64,000 nt of DNA from Ceratodon purpureus (lineage: Eukaryota; Streptophyta; Bryopsida; Pseudoditrichales; Ditrichaceae), in contig CM026428.1 in the NCBI GenBank assembly GCA_014871385.1, positions 3,815,621-3,879,620 of the forward strand, read 5' to 3'. Of this stretch, positions 56,601 to 64,000 are shown one piece after another. Numbering within the stretch: position 1 is the stretch's first letter; each line of letters starts with the position of its first letter. The notes beneath the pieces were generated by a model. The model saw only the letters and a list, made by a program, of their open reading frames with translations. It had not been told where the DNA came from and ran no database searches. A program made the translations under genes and the position numbers.

Positions 56601-59600
56601 TTGAGTATTTGATATCCACTTGGAGTCATTTTCTATAATATTTCTTCCACTTACTTACTAATTTGATATTCAGGTCGACCGAGAATGACCACGTGAAGAG
56701 TAATCTCCCAGCAAAATTGTTTCGAATCCGCTCATTCGGAACGATGAAGCTGGAGGAGTTCAAGGACCTCCTGAACCCTCAAGAATACGATGCTTGTTTG
56801 AAAAACAAGCCCCCGAACCCGTCATGGTTTCCCCTGACTACTCGAGTTTTCATCGCCTTTCTCTACCGAGTAAGTTTGACCTCCTCTCCGTCTTCGCTCG
56901 TTCTATCTTCTCTCATACTTTTAAAGTTTAATGTCGTTCTTTTCTGAATTCTCTAAAAATTGGTTATTCTTCTACAGCGGGAAATTGCTGTGGCCTCGGA
57001 TGAAGCAGCTAATGCCTACATGGAGAAGACACCGGCGAATGAACAGACTGCGTCTGCGGTTTGGGAAATCATGAATGACGCGTCTGAGAAAATGGTGGAA
57101 TCCATAAAGAATAAGGACTTTACCAAGTACTTGGCAATTGCAAATCCCAAAAACGGAGACGACTTCCTGAATGAGGTAACAACTTCATTCAATATCATTT
57201 AAGAATTTGGAATTGTTTCAAAGTTCAGAATATTATTTTCTAATACTTCTCTGCTCCTGGCAGATCAATCGGCATTACAGTCTAAACTCCAAACCTGAAA
57301 TGTCCCTTGATAAGCTCCAGAAGATATGTCCGGCGGCCGTTGAGCCCAAATACAAGGTTCGGTGGCTGCGGTGGTGGAACTCATCTCTGAGTTCCAGACT
57401 ATCTTACAGATTTCCACCGCCAGGATTCAAGGATACTGATTTTGACCCTTGGTTGAACAGGGCTTCATTCTGGGCAGGGGTATGGTTTCGAAAAATGCCT
57501 TACCAATGACAACATGCTTTCTGAATTCTTTTCTCATTGGTACTTATTTCAATTCTGTATTTCAGTTGGAGGAGGCCGTCGTCAACGAGGTCGAGGACAT
57601 ATTCAAGTCGGAGAACCTCGATATCGACTGGAGGGCATTTCCTGATGTCCAACAGCCGGGCGATTACGTCGAGAGTTCACATATTATGTTCTGGGACAAG
57701 GCCTTCCCTTCGTTCATTGGAAAGAGAGCAAAGAAGCCCTTTGAGAAGAAGTCCGACTTCGCTAAATTCCCTGGAACCGCTGATGTTGTCAAGCGGGTTA
57801 TTTACCGGTATATTGCGTTACTTTTTCGCATTTGTGTATTCTAATTCGCTAGAGCTTTCTATGCTACTAACCTTCTAAATCTCTTCTCTTAGGTACTTCA
57901 TGCGAGAGCTTGTTTTGAAGGGGGTCATCACAGTCCAGCAGCTACCCAACTACTTCCGTTCTTGGACGGAGACAACCTCGGACCAGTGTATCTATTCTCC
58001 CCAGCAGCTGCAAAGGTACAAAGCTCCTCACTTGCTTGAGGGATGCTGGTACCTTGATTGCTCTCGTGGTTTCACGATTGATTCAGAGGTCGAAGTCAAG
58101 ACTCTACACGATGGGGGTGCGGTGGTGGTCGAGGACACAGAGGATGGTGCAGACGATTTTGGAGGCCCTGAAGATCAATCCTCTGCTCCTCCACCAAAGA
58201 GAGGGAGAGGAAGGCGACTGAAATCTCTGGGTTCTCAGTCAGAGGCATCACAGCAAACTGGTGCGGAGTCTTCCGCGCCAGCTGACAAGGCACCAGATCC
58301 GTCTCCGTGTGTTGTCGTTACCAACCCTTCTCCAGCTTCTTCGCCGGCTCCTTCATCGATCAGTGCTTCGGAGATCACCAGAGGTCTCCTTCAGCAGAGG
58401 AAGGCCAAACTATATCCTCAAACAACTTCTTCCGTTGGAGCTTCGATTTCCACACACGTTTCCGTCTTCAACTCATCTGTGGATTCCCTGTTGCGGCGAA
58501 ATAGGAGACAGGAGAGAAAAGGTGGCGACCCGGATTGGATCAAGATTCAAGACTTCATTCGCAAGGTATGTTCTTATATTTTGACATTTCATGGATTCAG
58601 CCACCTCTACTCGCTTTGTAGTTACTAACTCTCCTTTCTTGTTTCCTCCAGTTTGGGGCAGGCCGCGAAAACGAAGTTCCGGACCGGTGCAAACAAGAGG
58701 ACCATCTGGGAGTCGACTTGATCATTGCCGACATCCCTGAGAATCTTCCCGTCCCTTCCGTTTCCGTTCCCCCCACGAGTATTCCGCCTTGGAACTCTCG
58801 CTACAAGGATTATTTGTACGACATCTTCCATTTTGCAGATGAATTCATGCAGAAAGATGGTGCCATCTGCCTCATCTACAACACTGATCAGAAGCTGGCT
58901 AAGGATATCGAGGAAGAAGCTGCTGCTGGTGGATACGTGCTCTTCAAGGACTGGTGGGGTGTCAATGTCCTCGGCCTCACTTCTCCCACGAACCCCGAGA
59001 ACTTGGTAATTTTCCTGAACATGCCCTTCTCTTCGCTTACTGATAACCCTTCCGCTTCATTTTACTCACTAGTTTTGCTTGACTGCAGACTATGCGATTC
59101 TGGATTCGCGTCTACGTTCGTAGTGGCTGTACCTTCTCCTTCCAGACGAAGAAGGAAGACCTGATACATGGGCTCCTCAACATTACCGAGAGTGATGCCA
59201 TTTTCAACTTGACCGATGTGGATTCGCAGCTCATGAATGGGGAGGTGCCGTGGAGAGGCCCAAGAGAGAAATCCATCGAGATGATGCAGGGCATACTTGA
59301 GGAGCTGTCGAAGCCCGGCGACATAGTTGTTGATTGGAATGCTGGGACAGGTAACTATTCATGCATATCTTTGCTGAATTATTCTTCTCGTTTTTACCAC
59401 AGTTTCTCATTTCTTTGTGTCTCTCCGAGTTTCAGGAGCCTCCATCAAGGCTGCCCAGGCTATTGGTCGCCACATTCTCGCCTTTGAGGAGGACGAAGCC
59501 ATATTCAACGCCCTTCTCAAACCATCCGCCATGGGTCCTCCTAAACATCCAAGGCCGGCAACAGCAGGCGAAGCGCCTCCAAAGAGACCAAGACCTGACA

Positions 59601-59968
59601 AGTGGTGTAAGTCTTCTATTCTTTGTTTATATTATTCAATCATTACTTCTCTTTGTAGCTCTACGTACTCGATGTAACCACAGTCCGTTCTCTATTGCAG
59701 AGTAGTTTCAACAACACCGCCACGTGGGCCAACATCACTGTCCACTCCATCGTGGCGTCTTCATTCCAGCCCGATTCAGCCTTTTATACTTCCGGACTAC
59801 GCAGAGGACTTAGCACAGGCGTTTCAATCTGGAGCCCTTACGTATGTTCCTAGTCGGCCAACTACTTTTGATCCCAGGGCCCTCCTATTTGTCGATGACG
59901 AGGCGGTAGAAGGAGATTCAGAGTCATCTAGTTCTGAGAGTGAAAGTAGCGATTTTAGCATGTTGTGA
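50610..59968 (+). CDS. ParB-like / DNA N4/N6-methyltransferase fusion protein carried by the transposon
   Basis: Fourteen predicted exons: 50610-51119, 51290-51643, 55237-55296, 55426-55713, 56003-56586, 56674-56869, 56978-57175, 57264-57479, 57566-57807, 57893-58565, 58652-59005, 59089-59350, 59436-59606, 59706-59968. Phases match throughout, giving about 1456 aa. Exons 1-2: basic, then Glu/Ala-rich. Exon 4: four YxPTSPx heptads like the RNA polymerase II CTD. Exon 5: a ParB/sulfiredoxin-like domain (VRPVGEMGVQ, near 468, to VWEGNHRLSAW, near 549). Exons 11-13: a beta-class methyltransferase fold, with motif IV position DIPE (1134-1137, normally DPPY) before the SAM-binding motif I DWNAGTG (1307-1313) and AAQAIGRHILAFEED. 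A basic KRGRGRR linker suggests nuclear location. Membership of exons 1-2, across a 3.6-kb repeat-filled intron, is less certain, as is the last acceptor (the nearer AG gives a stop). Role inferred: binding or modifying element or host DNA. Confidence 0.7.
51926..52470. repeat. 48-bp minisatellite, about ten units, G-rich
   Basis: GGCCGCGG recurs every 47-49 bp (51946, 51995, 52043, 52103, 52152, 52199, 52247, 52296, 52344, 52392), within GTTAGGGAGAGGGACAGGG-type sequence. It lies in predicted intron 2 of the ParB-methyltransferase gene. Regular GGG runs give G-quadruplex potential. Confidence 0.85.
52481..55035. repeat. 190-191-bp tandem array, 13 units plus a partial one
   Basis: GGCTCTTCC marks unit starts at 52481, 52672, 52863, 53054, 53245, 53436, 53627, 53818, 54009, 54200, 54391, 54582, 54773 and 54962, with spacing 189-191 bp. 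Units are almost identical, so amplification is recent. Each contains a perfect 9-bp hairpin (CCTACTGTC / GACAGTAGG) and a second palindromic stretch (GCTCCCTCC..GGGGGAGC). The array fills most of predicted intron 2. ORFs across it (for example 54599-55099) are by-products. Confidence 0.95.
55582..55665 (+). other. RNA polymerase II CTD-like heptads (four) within exon 4
   Basis: Encodes YMPTSPV, YMPTSPV, YEPTSPG, YMPTSPP in direct succession, followed by a Ser/Pro-rich tail. The CTD consensus is YSPTSPS, so Tyr1, Pro3, Thr4, Ser5 and Pro6 are kept while Ser2 is Met or Glu and Ser7 is variable. Confidence 0.8.
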
Positions 59969-60481
59969 GTTTGAAGGAGGCTTCGGTCTATTGTTGTTTT
60001 CATTGGATTTGATTTGATTTAATTGGAGTTCATTGGGTAATCCTTCGTCTACTCTACTACCCTAAACCTAAACTTGTTATAATTCTCATATCAAATTTGT
60101 CTCCGTGTTTGTAAAGGATGAAATGTCACAACTGTAATGCTCAAAATATAATATGAAGAATGAAATGTTACAAAAGAAAGGCTCAAATATAATATTGTGC
60201 TGTTATTTATATTTTACTCATTCAAAATCCCACATTTGCATAGCCACGTTACCTATTCTTGACTTGGTGTACATCTTGGTTTCTGCTACTCCATTATTGT
60301 ACACGAACTCTGAAATATTCCACGAACTTCTAAGACCATTTCTTTTAGTTGGTTTTTCTTTTCTTATTTCTAGAATCGTCTATATTATATAAAACCATCA
60401 TGCTAGAATTCTCGCATCTAGATCCAATGAATGACCAAATCTTAAAGATTGTATTCGAACACCCCACTAGACTTCACAGTA
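59969..60481. other. 3' region between the methyltransferase gene and the right-end gene
   Basis: AT-rich. Contains a segment (about 60255-60365, CCATTATTGTACACGAA...) that is echoed at 61140-61240 and at 26395-26500 in copy B, so a local duplication flanks the small reverse gene. Confidence 0.45.
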
Positions 60482-60853
60482 CTAATCCTTCGAAGGATAT
60501 ACAGTCCAACTCTTGTCCATATCAAACCAGCAAGTTTCGCCATCCGATATGATCACTTCGGGCAGCTCAACAACTAGATTCTCATTGATGTTCGATAGCA
60601 AGGGATACGGGATTAGGGACAACTCCATAATACGGAGAAGCTCATTGGTACAAAGCACTGTCCAACGCCATTCACCTTCACCAACATGGAGGCTTCCGAT
60701 GTGCCTAAACGGTGGCAGGTCCATGCCTCGTTCCCTGGCGCGCTCCACCTCCAGCAGCCACGGCCGCAGCTCCTCATAACTCGCCGGTGCCTTTGGGGGC
60801 AAACCTACAGCCGCTCTCGTCCTCCTGGATCTCGCATTACACACCTTCGGCAT
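60482..60853 (-). CDS. small reverse-strand protein near the right end of copy A
   Basis: A 123-aa ORF from an ATG at 60853, facing the ParB-methyltransferase gene (convergent). It has an Arg-rich start (MPKVCNARSRRTRAAVG), a charged helix-like stretch (SYEELRPWLLEVERARERG) and a Trp-rich end (W..W near 65, GETCWFDMDKSWTVYP). I recognise no domain. A possible homologue holds the same place and strand in copy B (25720-26283), although strongly diverged, which supports a fourth gene of the element. It may have an upstream exon. Moderately uncertain. Confidence 0.45.
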   Translation of the reverse strand: MPKVCNARSRRTRAAVGLPPKAPASYEELRPWLLEVERARERGMDLPPFRHIGSLHVGEGEWRWTVLCTNELLRIMELSLIPYPLLSNINENLVVELPEVIISDGETCWFDMDKSWTVYPSKD

Positions 60854-61549
60854 CGCGCAACACACTGAATTCTTGTAGTCTTAAAAGGTTCCACATAAGC
60901 CTACAGATTGACCCCCCTGAACTCCATCGCTACCTTCGCATACAACAGAGAATGCCAAGGACTGTGTCACTATCCTAATACGCCACCTAGAAACAATCTC
61001 AAGAAACCAAGAGTGACCTCCTTCTCTGGAACCCAGCTTACCAAGTGTTGTTTCATGATGAAAATCTCCTACTTGTATCACTCAAATGAAGATGCTTTGC
61101 TGCCTAGGAAGAGAGAGTAATCTTCGATGAAGACAAGGACTCTAACAAGGTATATCTTGGTTTGAGCAGTTCAGATATTATACACGAATTTTGAAATATT
61201 CCAGGAAGTTTTCAAACCTTGCCTCCTTTATGTTCTGTGAAAGTTGTTTCTTTCCTTGTGCATTTTCATTAACCTATGAAAGAATTAATTGTTTGATCTA
61301 GAACTTAACGCCTGATCATTATATCTTGCCTAAATCCATGAGAAATCTAACAAAATATATGCATGACGTCATCATGACATCAGCCCTAATTTGTATCTTA
61401 GAGAACAAACGTAATAAATTCTTACCAGAGATAATCATGAGTTCCACGGTAATATACTCTTTTTCTAAAAAAAGTGTCAAAATTAAGCCTTAATTTAGTA
61501 ATTTTCCACGGTTATAGGGTCTCCTTTGCTTTTGAAAATTTTGTTAATT
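60854..61549. other. right subterminal region of copy A
   Basis: Noncoding. From about 61350 it is nearly identical to 26610-26808 of copy B, and it includes the inverted 16-bp motif at 61506-61521. Confidence 0.5.
61506..61521 (-). promoter_or_regulatory. 16-bp subterminal motif, right
   Basis: CCACGGTTATAGGGTC, the exact reverse complement of the motif at 44685-44700. Confidence 0.55.
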
Positions 61550-61622
61550 GTCAATTCTGTGCTCTCCATTCTGTGCTCTCCGCTCTCCGCTCTACGCTCT
61601 CCGCTCACATACGAACTTTCCC
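61550..61622 (-). repeat. right terminal repeat of MULE copy A
   Basis: Inverted relative to 44494-44577. It has GCTCTCCGCTCTCC-type units and ends GCTCACATACGAACTTTCCC. Nearly identical to the right end of copy B. Confidence 0.9.
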
Positions 61623-61633
61623 CATTCTCTAGG
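61623..61633. repeat. target site duplication, right (copy A)
   Basis: CATTCTCTAGG, identical to 44483-44493. Confidence 0.92.
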
Positions 61634-62759
61634 CCTATTCTTTGCACTTCAATTACAATCCACCTATAGAACCTCCTTCCCCATCATTCCAATATATTTA
61701 GATTGCGCCTTTTTCTTTTGCACAGTGCCTTGTTCATTACCTGTTTTGTTTTTACATTATTTACTTTGATGTACTTAAACTATGTGAAGTTTGCGGTGCT
61801 ATATTTTCTAGAAATAGGTTGACTTTAAGATTAAGAAAAGTGTTAGTGGTTGAATTTTTAGTTAAAGTAGGACATTTATTTTTATCTAAAAGTTATAACA
61901 AAGATGTGCAATGAGCATATCATAATATTGCTTTTTAAAAGTACACTTATATTTTTGTTCAACATTGTTTTCTTTCATGATAATGAAATATAGTATCATT
62001 ATATTGTACAATTGTTCTTTCATTCTTTACTTTGAACCATGAGAACATTTGGAAATTCTTTACAACTATTAGTTTAGTTTTCTAAAAGCTCTTTTCAATA
62101 TTGGACTTGGATGGATTTTGTAATGAGTTTACAATTGTTGGATATTGTTGTCTCACCATGATTCTTGTGGATTTATAATTTTATTATAGTGGACATTAAT
62201 TCAAATTGCATCTGGAATAATTTTAGAGTTGTTGATTAAATTCAAGGTCAATTATGTGTCTCAATATGATTTTTCAAAGCAATGAATGTGCAACACTCAT
62301 CACTTGTACAACAATAATGAAATATATCACCATTCTTTGAGCATTGTCTATTACAAGCATAGTTTGAATTGAATTACAATTTTCCTGGTAATATCCATCA
62401 AAATTGTATTTTATGGGAGAAAAATACATTTCTTGTTATAATTGAGTGTAATCAGGCCCTTTTACACTAGAGATGAAAGGTCGTGGGAAAAGAATTTTCT
62501 CCCAATGACATGCCTAAAAATTGAGAGGACTAAGAAATGTCACTTTACACCCAAAATTTCAGCCCACGAGACGAAACGAGGAGAAAATAACATGGACAGC
62601 ACTTTAGTCCTTGCTGGCAGCAAAAAGGCACATTTTTTAAGACCCCTAGATTTTTAGTCACACCCACCTCAAGAGGTGGGCCTGACTAAAAATCGGGGAG
62701 GCCATTTGGCCAAAATTCTTTTAACCAATCATTTTCAATTTTAAATAAATTTTCATAAC
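61634..62759. other. AT-rich noncoding DNA right of copy A
   Basis: No gene recognised. A perfect small palindrome at about 62651-62689 (GATTTTTAGTCA...TGACTAAAAATC) surrounds a CACCTC/GAGGTG hairpin centre. Confidence 0.4.
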
Positions 62760-63380
62760 CCTATATTAGAAAATGTATTAAAAAATTCAGCACATTGTTT
62801 GGGGGGAAGCACAATAAAGTGTACTACAAAGTGCAATATGTGATCACTAAGAAGTGAATATGAAGTGTGCTGTTTTTTAAAGCTCAAAGCTGATTTTGAG
62901 CATTTTGGTGTAGTTTTTGAGCATTTTAGTCACTTTTTAAGGTGTCATAAGGTATCTTATAGGCATCTCCATAAAAAAACATCTTCAATTGAAACTTAAT
63001 TTGACCACTAGTTCTAAATCATGAAAATGAACTTTTCCAAAGTCTTAATTTCTTCATTTGGGGCTTTTTATTGTCTTTAGAGGATGTTTTTTCCAATTAA
63101 AAAAACAATGTTCGGTGAAAAAAACCTTACAAAAAGTTTCCCTGAAAAAAACAGTGTTTTAAAAACGTCCTTGAAATACTTCTCGTCCATCCAAAATTTC
63201 ATTTAAAGTGGTCATTGTCATTTCTACAACCGCAATTCACAAACGGAGGTCCCCGTGGAATCAAAAGTGATTTCTGACAACATTTGACACTTGCTCTTAT
63301 CACTTTTTCAAATGACTGCATTCACTTTGTCGGACTTTGAGGTTCTCGTACAGCATTGTAGAAGACGCGAATTCTTACCG
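62760..63380 (-). repeat. dispersed repeat, inverted relative to 30480-31110
   Basis: The reverse complement follows 30480-31110 along its whole length with moderate divergence and small gaps. Noncoding. Confidence 0.7.
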
Positions 63381-63449
63381 TATTCTCCTACACTTTAGAT
63401 AATCAAGTCTATTTTCTATACCTAGACTTCTTCCCTACATACCAACCAG

Positions 63450-63500
63450 GAATGCTATCTTGTGAGCAGCGAGCAGGAGCAGCGAGCAGGGAGCACTGAA
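63450..63500 (+). repeat. GAGCAG-type transposon end (putative), element running out of the window
   Basis: ATCTTGTGAGCAGCGAGCAG, then GAGCAGCGAGCAGGGAGCAC and AT-rich sequence. The start matches the minus strand at 29446 and the layout resembles the MULE copy ends. If real, the element body lies to the right of 63500. Confidence 0.4.
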
Positions 63501-64000
63501 TTTTTTTTCGATTTTTTTTATTTTTTTGATATTTTTTTCCGATTTTTTTTTCTTCGCAAAATAATACAGTGTGTATTACCGCGGAATCTTTAGAGAATCT
63601 TGAGAGAATATTTATGATAAAATCTATGAAGATTCTAGGAATATTCTTTCGACAGAAAGACCTCAAACCAAATGTAACCAAATTCAAACAAAAAACAAAT
63701 TTGAATTCAAAAAATTGTAGCAACGGCTACTGAATTTAATTACACTAGTAATTTACAAAAATGGGTCACAATAGATGATGTGAATAAATGACCATCTACT
63801 CTATTCATATATAGATATGGTCTAAGATTAATACTATATAAAATGCAGTCCAACATACATGCTCATGTAGTATGCGCTACGATATCAAGGTATATCTAAG
63901 TAAAAAATCTAAAGAACACACAAAATCTGAAATACAGGCCTAGAAATGATCTCAATGCATATGAAAATCCTCACTATCAAAGATATCACTATCTCTTATA
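63501..64000. other. AT-rich noncoding end of the window
   Basis: T-rich tracts followed by AT-rich sequence. Nothing is recognised. Confidence 0.4.

Larger units (their letters stand above)
44494..61622 (+). mobile_element. large MULE-type DNA transposon carrying a ParB-methyltransferase gene (copy A, apparently complete)
   Basis: A 17,129-bp element with diverged terminal inverted repeats (left GAGGGTAGCTTGTACGTGAG; right, inverted, GGGAAAGTTCGTATGTGAG), GAGC-rich arrays just inside, a perfect inverted 16-bp subterminal motif (44685-44700 and 61506-61521) and an 11-bp target duplication. MULE target duplications are usually 9 bp (range 8-11), and the transposase inside is of MULE type, so ends and enzyme agree. 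Four genes: a 150-aa accessory (+), the transposase (-), a 14-exon ParB-methyltransferase gene (+) and a small gene (-). All have open frames in this copy, so it may be autonomous. Copies B and C in this window are deletion derivatives. Confidence 0.9.

Noticed and set aside
1-64000. LTR retrotransposons or other virus-like elements
   Set aside because: I looked for reverse transcriptase, integrase and gag-like frames and for long direct terminal repeats and saw none that I could support.

Overview
The window reads as nuclear DNA of a land plant. The one clear host gene encodes a BELL-class TALE homeobox protein (34605-39036) with the plant-specific exon layout, including a 61-bp exon inside the homeodomain. 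The rest is AT-rich intergenic DNA packed with plant DNA transposons (hAT, MULE, a Stowaway-like MITE). The very long BELL protein, short introns and unfamiliar transposon families suggest a bryophyte-grade plant (liverwort or moss), but this is an inference and I cannot name the species. I see no LTR retroelement or other virus-like element that I can support.

Layout. 1-10440: an AT-rich repeat, a roughly 141-bp tandem array, five CpG-dense arrays built on CGCGCCCG, an intact hAT transposase gene (4026-7472) and an intact intronless protein kinase gene (8365-9933), each with a TATA box directly after an array. 10573-12771: a truncated MULE-type element (copy C). 12800-17900: a diverged second kinase that lacks its 5' half and a zinc-finger/coiled-coil gene (15460-16937), lying among arrays built on GTCCG. 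18515-26881: copy B of a large MULE-type transposon, internally deleted. 26893-33340: noncoding DNA with a MITE and dispersed repeats. 33478-39036: GA-rich leader region and the BELL gene. 39037-44482: noncoding, with a nested insertion. 44494-61622: copy A, an apparently complete 17.1-kb MULE-type transposon. 61634-64000: noncoding repeats.

The most interesting object is the MULE-type transposon. Copies A and B have the same ends (GAGC-rich terminal inverted repeats plus a 16-bp subterminal motif), each is flanked by its own 11-bp direct repeat, and they share a gene order. Copy A carries a 150-aa acidic protein gene convergent with a 1190-aa SWIM-finger MULE transposase (the MuDR arrangement). 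Divergent from the transposase is a 14-exon gene whose spliced model (1456 aa) combines RNA-polymerase-II-CTD-like heptads, a ParB/sulfiredoxin-like domain and a beta-class DNA N4/N6-methyltransferase domain. A small reverse-strand gene lies near the right end. A ParB-methyltransferase fusion is a bacterial/phage architecture; here it appears as spliced cargo of a plant DNA transposon. The usual catalytic DPPY is replaced by DIPE, so the protein may bind or read DNA rather than methylate it.

A second theme is that every mobile neighbourhood has its own short GC-rich motif array (CGCGCCCG, GTCCG, GAGCGGA or GAGCAGC), as if terminal or regulatory motif arrays had diverged together with their elements.
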